Shown one piece after another: positions 38,132 to 46,998 of a DNA stretch of 64,000 bases; the first letter of the stretch is position 1; each line of letters opens with the position of its first letter. The stretch is taken from assembly GCF_003002915.1 (NCBI RefSeq), contig NZ_PVTG01000014.1:1-64000 (forward strand), read 5' to 3'. The notes below the pieces were generated by a model. It was not told where the DNA came from. It ran no database searches and saw only the letters and a list, made by a program, of their open reading frames with translations. The stretch comes from Geodermatophilus tzadiensis. Lineage in GTDB: Bacteria; Actinomycetota; Actinomycetes; Mycobacteriales; Geodermatophilaceae. The position numbers and the translations under genes were made by a program.

Positions 38132-39040
38132 GTGGAACAGCCCGGGACGAGCCGGACGGTCGACCTCGGCGGTCCGGTGCACGTGGTCGACTACGGCGGT
38201 GCCGACGACGGCCCGGCCGTGGTCCTGGTGCACGGGCTGGGCGGCTCGCACGGCAACTGGGACCTGCTCGCCCCGCTGCTGACGCCGTCGGCCCGGGTGT
38301 GGGCGCTGGACCTGCCCGGCTTCGGCCGCAGCGAGCCCGGCGGACGGCGGACGACGGTGCAGGCCGACGTCGGCGTGCTGCGGGACTTCCTGCACGAGGT
38401 GGTCGGCGAGCCGGCGGTGCTCGTCGGCAACTCGATGGGCGGGATGGTCTCGCTGTTCACCGCCGCGGCCGAGCGCGACCGCGTCACCGGCCTGGTGCTC
38501 CTCGACCCCGCGCTGCCCGGGGGCCGCCGCCGCCTCGACCCGTTCGTGGCCGCGACCTTCGCGCTCTACGCCCTCCCCGGCGTGGGGGAGCGGGTGCTGC
38601 GGCTGCGCCGGTCGCGGCAGACGCCGCTGACCCGGGTCCGCGCCATGCTGCAGCTGGTGGGCGTCGACCCCGACGAGCTGCCCGCGCCGGTCGTCGACCG
38701 GGCGGTCACCCTGCTCGAGCAGCGGGAGGACGTCGCCGGCATGGACCGGGCCTTCCTGACGGCGGCCCGCTCGCTGCTGGGCATCCTCCTCGACCCGCGC
38801 CACTACCGGGCGGCCATGACCCGCGTCGCCGCGCCGGTGCTGCTGGTGCAGGGCGACCGCGACCGCCTGGTGCCCGTGGACGCCGCCCGCGAGGTGGCCC
38901 GGCAGCACCCGCACTGGCGCTACGAGGAGCTGGCCGGCGTCGGGCACGTGCCGCAGCTGCAGGTGCCCGACCGCCTGGCCGCCCTCGTCCTCTCGTGGCT
39001 GCGGGAGACCGTCCTCAGCGGTTCCGCAGCTCGGTCTTGA
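38132..39040 (+). CDS. Alpha/beta hydrolase
   Basis: A 302-residue enzyme. The GTG at 38132 is supported by GGGAGGAG. It has the full alpha/beta-hydrolase layout: oxyanion motif VVLVHGLGGSHGNWDLLAPL, ALDLPGFGRSEPGG, nucleophile Ser in LVGNSMGGMVSLF, acid in LLVQGDRDRLVP and His in LAGVGHVPQLQVP. Similar proteins are monoacylglycerol lipases, esterases or C-C hydrolases. Its last 26 bases overlap the 3' end of the acyl-CoA ligase gene encoded on the other strand, so the two transcripts are antisense at their ends. Confidence 0.88.
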   Translation: MEQPGTSRTVDLGGPVHVVDYGGADDGPAVVLVHGLGGSHGNWDLLAPLLTPSARVWALDLPGFGRSEPGGRRTTVQADVGVLRDFLHEVVGEPAVLVGNSMGGMVSLFTAAAERDRVTGLVLLDPALPGGRRRLDPFVAATFALYALPGVGERVLRLRRSRQTPLTRVRAMLQLVGVDPDELPAPVVDRAVTLLEQREDVAGMDRAFLTAARSLLGILLDPRHYRAAMTRVAAPVLLVQGDRDRLVPVDAAREVARQHPHWRYEELAGVGHVPQLQVPDRLAALVLSWLRETVLSGSAARS

Positions 39041-40547
39041 GCACCTTCCCGCTGGGGCCCTTGGGGAGCTCGTCGATGACGACCACCTCGCGCGGGTACT
39101 TGTAGGCCGCCAGTCGCTCCTTGCAGAACGCGACGACCTCGCCGGGCTCCGCGGAACTGCCCGGGCGCAGGCTGACGAAGGCGACGACCTCCTCGCCGAG
39201 CCGCTCGTCGGGCCGGCCGATGACGGCGGCCTCGAGCACGGCGGGGTGGGTGTGCAGCACCTCCTCGATCTCGCGCGGGTAGACGTTGAAGCCGCCGCGG
39301 ATGACCAGGTCCTTCTTGCGGTCGACGATGTAGAAGAAGCCGTCCTCGTCGCGGTGGCCGAGGTCGCCGGTGTGGAACCACCCGCCGCGCATCGCCTCGG
39401 CGGTGGCCTCGGGCCGGCCGAGGTAGCCCTTCATGATGTTGTGCCCGCGCAGCACGATCTCGCCGACGTTGTCCGGACCCGGGGGCAGCTCCCGGTCGTC
39501 GGGGTCGACGACCCGCACCTCGCAGCCGTAGAGCCGCTTGCCGATCGACAGCACCCGCCGGTCCTCGGCGCTGCGGTTGAAGGTGGCCAGCGCGGAGGTC
39601 TCCGACAGGCCGTAGCCCTCGAGGATCGTCGTCCCGGGGTAGGCGGCCTCGAACCCGCGGATCACCTCACCGGGGATGGAGGCGCCGCCGGACACGCAGA
39701 CGCGCAGGGTGGACACGTCGCGGCCGGTGAGGTCGGCGTGCACCAGCGCGACGAACATCGTCGGCACCCCGCAGAAGACCGTCACCCGGTGCTGCTCGAG
39801 GGCGTCGAGGACGGCGTCGACCTCGAAGCGCGGCACGAGCACGAGGGTCGCGCCGGCGCGGACGGCGCTGTTCATCACGCTGGACAGGCCGAAGACGTGG
39901 AACAGCGGCAGCACGGCCATCGCGACGTCGTCGTCGCCGTAGCCGAAGGTCTCCGCGGCGACGGTGGCGGCCATGAACATCTGGAAGTGGGTGAGCTCGG
40001 CGCCCTTGGGCCGGCCGGTCGTGCCGCTGGTGTAGATGACGACGGCCGTGTCGTCGGGGGACATCTGCTCGACGTCGGCCGGGTCGGCACCGGCACCGGC
40101 GGCGACCAGCTCGTCGAACGGCGTGGTGTCCGCGGGCAGCTCGCCGCCGCCGGGCGACGGGACGACGTAGACCCGCACGTCGCCGGCCTCGGCCGCGCCC
40201 TTGACCGCCTCGTCGGCGAACGCGTCGAAGGTGATCAGCAACCGGGCGCCGCTGTCGGAGAGGTGGTAGGCCACCTCGGGCGCCTTGAGCAGCGGGTTGA
40301 GCGGCACCAGCGTCAGCCCGGCCCGGAGCGCACCGAAGTAGGCGAGCACGAACTGCGGCACGTTGGGCAGCTGCAGGGCCACGGTGTCGCCCCGCCGCAG
40401 CCCGGCCGCGCGCAGCCCCGCCGCGACCTGGGCCGAGAGCTGGTCGACCTGGCCGTAGCTCAGCGTCGACGGGCCGAGGCGCAGCATCGGCTTGTCGGGG
40501 TGGGCGAGGGTGGACTCGCGCAGGATGGTGGTCAGGTTGAAGCTCAT
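39015..40547 (-). CDS. Long-chain fatty acid-CoA ligase (AMP-forming)
   Basis: A 510-residue ANL-superfamily enzyme that activates fatty acids to acyl-CoA through an acyl-adenylate. The P-loop TAVVIYTSGTTGRPKGAELT, the EGYGLSETSALATF motif, the TGDLGHRDEDGFFYIVDRKK hinge and the C-terminal catalytic Lys in LPKGPSGKVLK are all present. The size fits medium/long-chain FadD-type ligases. Acyl-CoA is the donor for the acyltransferases encoded just upstream at 40627-45824, so this gene plausibly supplies them. CoA ligases for other carboxylic acids share these motifs, so the chain length is an inference. Confidence 0.9.
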   Translation of the reverse strand: MSFNLTTILRESTLAHPDKPMLRLGPSTLSYGQVDQLSAQVAAGLRAAGLRRGDTVALQLPNVPQFVLAYFGALRAGLTLVPLNPLLKAPEVAYHLSDSGARLLITFDAFADEAVKGAAEAGDVRVYVVPSPGGGELPADTTPFDELVAAGAGADPADVEQMSPDDTAVVIYTSGTTGRPKGAELTHFQMFMAATVAAETFGYGDDDVAMAVLPLFHVFGLSSVMNSAVRAGATLVLVPRFEVDAVLDALEQHRVTVFCGVPTMFVALVHADLTGRDVSTLRVCVSGGASIPGEVIRGFEAAYPGTTILEGYGLSETSALATFNRSAEDRRVLSIGKRLYGCEVRVVDPDDRELPPGPDNVGEIVLRGHNIMKGYLGRPEATAEAMRGGWFHTGDLGHRDEDGFFYIVDRKKDLVIRGGFNVYPREIEEVLHTHPAVLEAAVIGRPDERLGEEVVAFVSLRPGSSAEPGEVVAFCKERLAAYKYPREVVVIDELPKGPSGKVLKTELRNR

Positions 40548-40626
40548 CGCCGCTCCTGGACTGTGACGTGCGTTACGTCACGGTCCAGTACCGCGTCAGC
40601 CGGTGCGTACACCTGCCCGCCGGTGC

Positions 40627-43581
40627 TCAGCGGCCGAGGGCGACCACCTCGTCCAGGCCGGCCTGCAGGTCGGCGACCAGGCCCGCCGGGTCGGTCACCG
40701 CGGCGGAGTCCACGTTGACGCCGATGCAGCACTGGCCCTCGTGGGAGAGCAGCGTGACCATCGCCGCGCAGCCGGGCAGCGGGCCGAAGGGGTACATCCG
40801 GTCGATCCGCGACCCGGCGATGTAGACCGGGTGGGTCACCCCGGGCACGTTGGACACCTGGACGTCGTTCGCGCTGGTCAGCCGCCCGGAGACGGCACCG
40901 ATGACCGGTGCGGGCAGCCAGCTCAGCGTCGGGGCCAGCAGGTCGGTGACCACGCTGGAGCCGCTGGTGTCGCCGCGCACCGACAGCACGAACTCGCGGA
41001 TGGTCCGGATGCGCACGGCGGGGTCGGCCTCGTCCAGCGGAGCGGGGAACCGCGCGCCGGTGAACCGGTTGCCGCCCTCCGGCGCGTCCTGGGCGCGCAG
41101 GCTGATCGGGATGCCCACGGCGAGCGTGCCGAGCGGGGAGCCGTGCCGCTGGTGGTAGCGGCGGAAGCCCCCGACCACCGCGGCGAGGAACCCGTCGTTG
41201 AGCGACCCGTCGGCCGCCTTCGCGCCGGCCTTGAGGTCGGCGAGCGGCACCTCGAGCACCTCCAGGTGCCAGTCGCCGCCGCGCGGGGTGAGCAGGGTGG
41301 AGCCGGGGCCGGGCGGGGTGAGGGTGCGTCCGGCCGAGGTCACCGACCCCAGCGCGGAGGTCACCGCGTCCCAGGGCCGGGCGCCGGCGGTCAGCGCCCC
41401 GACGCCGCGGCGCAGCACCGCGAGCGGGGCCGAGCGCGCCGTGCCGACCAGCTGCTCGGTGAGCAGCGCGGTGCGCGAGACGTCGTCGTCCGGGGTGGGG
41501 ACCGGCGGCTCGGGGCGGGCGGGGTCGTGCTCGGCGGTGCGGCTGTGCAGCCGGCTCATCAGCTGCACCGCCCCCAACCCGTCGGTCGTGCTGTGGTGGG
41601 TCTTGACCACGTAGCCGGCCCGCCCGTCGGACAACCCCTCGACCAGCATCGCCTGCCACAGCGGGCGGTCGCGGTCCAGCGGCGCGGAGACGAACTCGCC
41701 GACGACGTCGAGCAGCTGCCGCATCGACCCCGGCTCCTCCAGCCGCACGCGCTGCACGTGCGCGTCGAGGTCGAGCCCGGGCACGGTCAGCCAGCGGGGC
41801 GCGCCGATGCCGAGCGCCGGCTCGACGACGCGCTGGCGCATCCGCGGCACCATCCGCGAGGCCCACTCGTGCGCGGCCCGCAGCCGCTCCCAGTCCGGCG
41901 CGGGGTCGAGCAGCTCGAGCAGCGCCACGTTGGCGCGCAGCCGCGGGTCGGCCACCTCGGCGCGCCACATCGCCGTCTCCAGCGGGTTCATCTCCGGCGC
42001 GCTGCCCCACGCCAGCGGCGGGGCGGGCACCGGGGGGCCGGCGTCGGCGGTCGGCTCCTCCGAGACGACGGGCCGCTCGGCCCGGCCCGACCAGTTGGCC
42101 AGGGTGCGCAGGTACCGGTCGTGCACCTCGGCGACCCGCTGGTCGATGTCCGCGACGGTCCACCCGTCGGTGGGGATCGGCGGCAGCACGCGCACCTGCA
42201 CCACGCCGGGGTGGATCGTGGTGGCGCCGCGCCACATCAGCTCGCCGGTGTTGCGCAGCACGATCGGCACGATCGGGACGCCGGCCTGCATGGCGACGTG
42301 GAAGGCGCCCTTCTTGAACGGGCCGAGCGTCGGGGTGGCCGAGCGGGTGCCCTCGGGGGCGATGACCAGCGAGATGCCCTCGCGCAGCCGCTCGACGGCG
42401 GGCTCGAGCGCCTTGCGCGCCTGGGCCGGGTCGCCGCGGTCGACGAAGGCGACGTCGGCCAGCCGGAAGGCCAGCCCGAAGCCCGGCGTCCGCGCCAGCT
42501 CCTTCTTGGCCACGGCGGTGAAGCCGCCGCGCAGCAGCTTGGCGAGCACGAGGACGTCGAGCTGGCTCTGGTGGTTGAACAGGAAGACGGCGGGCCGGGT
42601 GGCCAGGTGCTCGGCGCCCTGGACGTCGAGCTTGACGCCGGCCAGCGCGCTGCCGAGTTCACCCGCGAGGGTGATGCCCAGGTCGACCGCCTCGCGGCGG
42701 GAGCCGCTGAGCGCGCCCACGGCCAGGCCGGTGGCGAAGCCGCCGAACATGCCGCCCACGCCGGCCACGGTGCGGGCGAGGTCGACGGGGGAGGCGCTGC
42801 CCCGGCGGCGGAAGCGGGCGATCGGCCAGGAGTTGTGCCGGGCCGCGGCGGCCAGCCCCCGGCCGGGGTTGAGCGCGCGGGCGCGGCCGACGGTGCGCAG
42901 GAACGGGACGTCCTCGTCGCCGTTGGAGTAGGCGTAGCTCTGCAGCAGGTCGATGCCGTGCTCCGCGGCGAAGGTGCGCACCGCCTCGGCCTTGCCCTTG
43001 CGCCACAGCAGCGGGCCCCCGGGGCGGCCGGTGCAGACGCCGTCGACGATCTCCACCGGCGAGACCAGCACGTGCTCGACGCCCAGCGCGCGGGCGGCCG
43101 GCTCCACCTGGAAGCGGGTGGCCGAGGAGGCCAGGACGACGGTGTGCCCGGCCTCCAGGTGGGCGGTGACCAGGCGCCACGCCTCCGGGTAGAGCGACCC
43201 GGCGATGCCCTGGACGAACAGCCGCTCGCCCAGCTCGGCCAGCTCGTCCTCGGTGCGGCCGGCCCAGGCGCGCATGCCGGCCACGGTGAACCGCTCGAAG
43301 TCCTCCTCGGTGGTGACCCCGCGCAGGCCGTTGAGCAGCAGCTCGCCCATCGCGGCCGGGGTCACGTGCAGCGAGCGCAGGTGGTGGCGGGCGAAGGCGG
43401 CCAGCGAGTAGCCGTCGATGACGGTGCCGTCGAAGTCGAAGAACGCCCCGACCCGCGGGCCGCGCGGCGCGGCCTCGACGTCGGCGATCAGCTGCTCCTC
43501 GGTCCAGACGCCCGACCGCGCCATCGCCGCCGCCTGCCGGCCCAGCCCGCCGCCGGTCGCCGTCCCCTGGTCGGCCGTCAC
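40627..43581 (-). CDS. HAD phosphatase-PlsC acyltransferase-WS/DGAT fusion
   Basis: One uninterrupted 984-residue frame from GTG 43581, coupled to plsB by a GTGA overlap. Residues about 43-260 are a HAD-IB phosphatase-like domain: FFDFDGTVIDG (nucleophile Asp49, Asp51), VVLASSATRF and YSNGDEDVPFL. A short hydrophobic region near 272-292 is followed by a PlsC acyltransferase with NHQSQLD (336-342) and APEGTRS. Residues about 530-984 are a WS/DGAT domain with HHSTTDG (662-668) and the C-terminal NDVQVSNVPGV block. Predicted roles: acylation of lysophosphatidate, dephosphorylation, and acylation of diacylglycerol. In M. tuberculosis Rv2483c (HAD-PlsC) and Rv2484c (DGAT-like) are separate genes next to plsB2; here they are one protein. 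Confidence 0.93.
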   Translation of the reverse strand: MTADQGTATGGGLGRQAAAMARSGVWTEEQLIADVEAAPRGPRVGAFFDFDGTVIDGYSLAAFARHHLRSLHVTPAAMGELLLNGLRGVTTEEDFERFTVAGMRAWAGRTEDELAELGERLFVQGIAGSLYPEAWRLVTAHLEAGHTVVLASSATRFQVEPAARALGVEHVLVSPVEIVDGVCTGRPGGPLLWRKGKAEAVRTFAAEHGIDLLQSYAYSNGDEDVPFLRTVGRARALNPGRGLAAAARHNSWPIARFRRRGSASPVDLARTVAGVGGMFGGFATGLAVGALSGSRREAVDLGITLAGELGSALAGVKLDVQGAEHLATRPAVFLFNHQSQLDVLVLAKLLRGGFTAVAKKELARTPGFGLAFRLADVAFVDRGDPAQARKALEPAVERLREGISLVIAPEGTRSATPTLGPFKKGAFHVAMQAGVPIVPIVLRNTGELMWRGATTIHPGVVQVRVLPPIPTDGWTVADIDQRVAEVHDRYLRTLANWSGRAERPVVSEEPTADAGPPVPAPPLAWGSAPEMNPLETAMWRAEVADPRLRANVALLELLDPAPDWERLRAAHEWASRMVPRMRQRVVEPALGIGAPRWLTVPGLDLDAHVQRVRLEEPGSMRQLLDVVGEFVSAPLDRDRPLWQAMLVEGLSDGRAGYVVKTHHSTTDGLGAVQLMSRLHSRTAEHDPARPEPPVPTPDDDVSRTALLTEQLVGTARSAPLAVLRRGVGALTAGARPWDAVTSALGSVTSAGRTLTPPGPGSTLLTPRGGDWHLEVLEVPLADLKAGAKAADGSLNDGFLAAVVGGFRRYHQRHGSPLGTLAVGIPISLRAQDAPEGGNRFTGARFPAPLDEADPAVRIRTIREFVLSVRGDTSGSSVVTDLLAPTLSWLPAPVIGAVSGRLTSANDVQVSNVPGVTHPVYIAGSRIDRMYPFGPLPGCAAMVTLLSHEGQCCIGVNVDSAAVTDPAGLVADLQAGLDEVVALGR

Positions 43582-45824
43582 GGCTCCACCCCCACGTTCT
43601 CCCGCCGCGCCGCGGCGTCCAACTCGTCGATCACTCCTACTCGGCTCACCACGTCCCGGACTTGAGCCGCCCACTCCTGCCGCCGGCGGGCCAGGTCCTC
43701 CCGGCCGGGGTCGACCAGGTCGAGGTTGGCGGCCAGCTGCAGGGCGCTGGCGAACAGCTCGCGGGACAGCGACTCCGGCCCGTGCAGCCGGCCCTGCAGC
43801 AGCATCTGCTGGCCGACCCCGCTGCACTCGGCGAGGAAGTCGGCCTGCACCACCGGCGTGCGCGGGTCGCGGGCGGCCAGCCGCTCGGCGACCACGAGCT
43901 GCGCGTCGACGAAGGACCGCAGCACCCGGTGGGCCAGCAGCAGGGGCGCGCGGCACAGCACCTCGCGGCCGTCGGCGGTCTCCCACTGGGGGTCCAGCAG
44001 TGCGAGCTCCTCGGCCAGCCGGTCGCGGTAGGCGTCGCGCTCGGGGAAGAAGAACTCGAACTTCAGCTGGTCGCGCAGCCGGAAGGCCTCCTCCCAGCGG
44101 TCGACCGGGTCGCGCAGCAGCACCAGCTCGGCGATGGCGCGGTCGACGACGTGGTGGATGGCGCTGTTGCGGTAGAACGCGGCCACCAGGTGCTGGCCGC
44201 GCTCGATGGCGTAGACCGGTTCCTCGCCGCCCTCGTAGGCGGTGACCACGCCCTGCTGGGCCAGCGCGGTGAGCACCCGCCGCACGCCGCCGCTGGTGCG
44301 CAGCGCCGCGCCGGAGTGCGGGCGGCCCTGCTCGGTGAGGTAGTCCAGCAGCGGCTCGAGCACCCGCTGCACCTGGGCCAGGGTCAGGGCCCGGTCGCGG
44401 ACGCCGAGCAGCGCCAGGGTCACCAGCGCCGTCGCCGTGGCGGGGGTGACCGCGTTGATGCCGACGGCGACCTGGAAGGCCACCTTCTGCAGGGTCAGCC
44501 GGCGCGCGTCGGGGTCGGTGGGGTCGGCGCCGCTGCGCAGCGCGGCGGCCAGCGACAGGGGCTCGGCGAAGCCGACGTGCACCGTGCCCAGCGGCGTGCG
44601 CACCTGTTCGCGGATGTAGGAGGCCATCCACGACAGCCCCTCCCCGCGCTTGGCCGCCCCGCGCTGCTCGGCGGCCATGCTCGACACCTCGCGCAGCTGG
44701 TCGTAGGTGATCGAGACGGGGACGACGTAGACGTCGTCGACCCGGCCGCGCTCGACGGCGTCGGCCACGTAGCGCAGCAGCCCGTGGCGGGGCGGGCGCA
44801 GCTTGCCCGTCCGCGAGCGGCCGCCCTCCATGTACCACTCGAGGTTGAACCGCTTGGCCAGCAGGAACGCGAAGTACTCCCGGACGGCCAGCTTGTAGAC
44901 CTGGTCGTCGCCGAAGCTGCGGCGGATGAACACCAGCCCGGCGCGCTTGGCCAGGGCCCCGACCGGCCAGAAGTCGAGGTTCTCCCCGCCGAGGACGTGG
45001 TTGCGGGGGAAGTCGTGCCGGGCCAGCACGTCGGCGAGCACCAGCGGGTCGACGTAGGACCGGTGGCTGGGCAGGAACACCAGCGGGTGGCGCCGGTTGA
45101 GCTCGCGCAGGTCGTCGAGCCGGGCGGTGTCGGCCTGCACGTCCCAGGCGCGGGCGTGCACCGGCCGCAGCAGGCCGGTGAACACCTCGACGGCGACCGG
45201 GTCCATGGCGGCGGCCAGGCCGCCCAGGTCCTCGACCGCCTCGGCGAGCACCTCCTCCTCCGGCCGGTCGAGCTGCGCGGCGAGGGCGGCGATCTCGCGG
45301 CGGAAGTCGGGGTCGTGCTCGATCGCCTCGACGACCTGGCGCGGCACCTTGGCCCGGTCGCCGACCACCGAGCGCTCGGCCCGGTCGAGGGCCAGCGCGG
45401 CCTGGTGGGCGACGAACCCGGCCAGCGAGCCGCTGCCGTCCCACCGGCTGGTCAGCTCCGCCACGGTGGCCGGCTCGGCGACCACCACGCGGGCCCGCTC
45501 GGGGTCGCGGCGCAGCGCGGCGGCCTGCAGCGGCGCCGGCGGCCGGCGCCGCAGCGAGGGCCGGGCGTCGTGCAGCCGCCCGCGCGCCGACCGGCCCGGG
45601 CGGGGCGCGGGAGCCCGGCGGGGCGCCCAGGCCACCCGGACCGCCGTCACCACGGTGTCGGGAGAGGCGGTCGCCAGCGGCCCGGCCAGGGCGGTGCCGC
45701 TCAGCGGCAGCACGGTGACGCCGTCGCCGTCCGGCAGCGCCTCGGCCACCAGCCGGCGCTCCACCTCGCTGCCGACGTCGGTCAGCACGATGCGGGGGAC
45801 GGCGGTGTCCACCACCTCGGTCAT
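43578..45824 (-). CDS. plsB: Glycerol-3-phosphate 1-O-acyltransferase, PlsB type
   Basis: A 748-residue protein; ATG 45824 has an AGAGAGG site six bases upstream. The acyltransferase blocks are intact: FLPSHRSYVDPLVLA (HxxxxD, near residue 255), NHVLGGENLDFWPVGALAKR and WYMEGGRSRTGKL (EGxRSR). Length and layout are those of the membrane-bound PlsB family. It transfers an acyl group to the sn-1 position of glycerol-3-phosphate. It is the first gene of the pair with the 984-residue fusion protein and matches plsB2 (Rv2482c) in M. tuberculosis. The first 110 residues are Pro/Arg-rich and poorly conserved. Confidence 0.94.
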   Translation of the reverse strand: MTEVVDTAVPRIVLTDVGSEVERRLVAEALPDGDGVTVLPLSGTALAGPLATASPDTVVTAVRVAWAPRRAPAPRPGRSARGRLHDARPSLRRRPPAPLQAAALRRDPERARVVVAEPATVAELTSRWDGSGSLAGFVAHQAALALDRAERSVVGDRAKVPRQVVEAIEHDPDFRREIAALAAQLDRPEEEVLAEAVEDLGGLAAAMDPVAVEVFTGLLRPVHARAWDVQADTARLDDLRELNRRHPLVFLPSHRSYVDPLVLADVLARHDFPRNHVLGGENLDFWPVGALAKRAGLVFIRRSFGDDQVYKLAVREYFAFLLAKRFNLEWYMEGGRSRTGKLRPPRHGLLRYVADAVERGRVDDVYVVPVSITYDQLREVSSMAAEQRGAAKRGEGLSWMASYIREQVRTPLGTVHVGFAEPLSLAAALRSGADPTDPDARRLTLQKVAFQVAVGINAVTPATATALVTLALLGVRDRALTLAQVQRVLEPLLDYLTEQGRPHSGAALRTSGGVRRVLTALAQQGVVTAYEGGEEPVYAIERGQHLVAAFYRNSAIHHVVDRAIAELVLLRDPVDRWEEAFRLRDQLKFEFFFPERDAYRDRLAEELALLDPQWETADGREVLCRAPLLLAHRVLRSFVDAQLVVAERLAARDPRTPVVQADFLAECSGVGQQMLLQGRLHGPESLSRELFASALQLAANLDLVDPGREDLARRRQEWAAQVRDVVSRVGVIDELDAAARRENVGVEP

Positions 45825-45927
45825 GCGCACCTCTCTCGGGACGGGTCCGGCGGGGTCGCCGCGGCGCGGGCGCGGGACGGCGGCGAGGGCAGCCTGCCCT
45901 CCCGCGACCGGCCGCGGTAGCCCCGGG

Positions 45928-46935
45928 TCACCTCGAGCGGAGCGTGGCGCGCAGCGCCTCCAGGCCGCTGTAGCGCGGGGTCCAGCCCAGCTCCTCGCGG
46001 GCCTTGGTGGTGTCCATGATCGCCGGGTGGCTGGCGGCCTCCACCCACTCGGCCACCGGCGGCAGGAACGGCAGCCTCGACACCGCGCGCGCGGCGAACT
46101 GCGCCGGGCCGGGCGGCAGCGGCAGCGGCAGCGCGCCGTACTCGCGGGCGACGTCGGCGACCGTGAGCACGCCGTCGCCGGCGATGTTGTAGGCCCCGGG
46201 CGGGCCGGCCGCCACGACGCACCGCAGCAGCGCCTGGCCGACGTCGTCCTCGTGGATCACCTGCAGCGGCAGGGCCGGCACCGCGACCGGCACCGGGACC
46301 GGCAGCCGCCGGGTGCTCTGCTCGGCCAGCCACCGCCCGAGCGGGGCCAGCGGGCCGGGCAGCAGGTCCTTGGCGCCCACGGTGTGCGGGCCGAGCACCA
46401 CCGGCGGGCGCAGCAGGTACAGCGCGATCTCCGGGTGGGCCTGCGCCTCGGTGTGCAGCAGCTGCTCGAGCTCCGCCTTCTCCTGGGCGTAGAAGAGCCG
46501 GGACGCCGGGCGCACCGGCCACTCCTCGGTCATGCCGACCGGGTTGTCCGGGTGGAAGCCGTAGGCGGCGAGCGAGGAGGCGTAGACGAACCGGCGGGCG
46601 CCCGCCGCGGCGGCGGCGCGGAAGGCGTTGAGCGTGCCGTCGACGTTGATCGCCCGGGTGGTGTCGCGCGAGGCGTTGCCGGTGATGAGGAACGCCAGGT
46701 GCACCACGACGTCGGCCCCGGCGAAGGCCTCCCGCAGGGCGTCGGCGTCGCGGACGTCGCCGCGCCGGTAGCTCATCTTCGTCCAGCCGCGGGCGGCCGG
46801 GTCGAAGGGCCGGCGGGCGATGCCGACGACGCGGCCGATGCGCTCGTCGGCCTGCAGCAGCGGCACCAGGCCCTCGCCGAAGGTGCCGGTGGGGCCGGTG
46901 ACGGCGACGGTCAGGTCGGTCTCGGGGGCGGTCAC
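45928..46935 (-). CDS. NAD-dependent epimerase/dehydratase (extended SDR)
   Basis: A 335-residue protein with the nucleotide-binding motif VAVTGPTGTFGEG and an extended-SDR active site (YASSLAAYGF with FYAQEKAELEQLL supplying YxxxK). The body resembles nucleoside-diphosphate-sugar epimerases and 3-beta-hydroxysteroid dehydrogenase-like proteins. The start is a GTG at 46935. It is the second gene of a minus-strand run WS/DGAT - epimerase - plsB - fusion protein, with gaps of 63 and 103 bases. Its product could reduce or oxidise a lipid or sterol intermediate; the substrate is not evident. Confidence 0.85.
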   Translation of the reverse strand: MTAPETDLTVAVTGPTGTFGEGLVPLLQADERIGRVVGIARRPFDPAARGWTKMSYRRGDVRDADALREAFAGADVVVHLAFLITGNASRDTTRAINVDGTLNAFRAAAAAGARRFVYASSLAAYGFHPDNPVGMTEEWPVRPASRLFYAQEKAELEQLLHTEAQAHPEIALYLLRPPVVLGPHTVGAKDLLPGPLAPLGRWLAEQSTRRLPVPVPVAVPALPLQVIHEDDVGQALLRCVVAAGPPGAYNIAGDGVLTVADVAREYGALPLPLPPGPAQFAARAVSRLPFLPPVAEWVEAASHPAIMDTTKAREELGWTPRYSGLEALRATLRSR

Positions 46936-46998
46936 CCGGGTTCCGCTACCCGGCGTCCCGCGCGGTGAACCCGGTCCGCGCGCGGGACGCCGGGCCGG

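Noticed and set aside
40603..43665. A 1020-codon plus-strand frame opposite the fusion gene
   Set aside because: It mirrors the GC-skewed third positions of the minus-strand gene and contains only Arg/Gly/His/Gln-rich sequence without any domain.
43582..45444. In-frame extension of the fusion gene upstream to 45444, giving about 1600 codons
   Set aside because: The extension overlaps plsB in another frame and is pure Arg/Ala/Gly/Pro sequence. The GTG at 43581 overlapping the plsB stop and the immediate start of protein-like sequence mark the real start.
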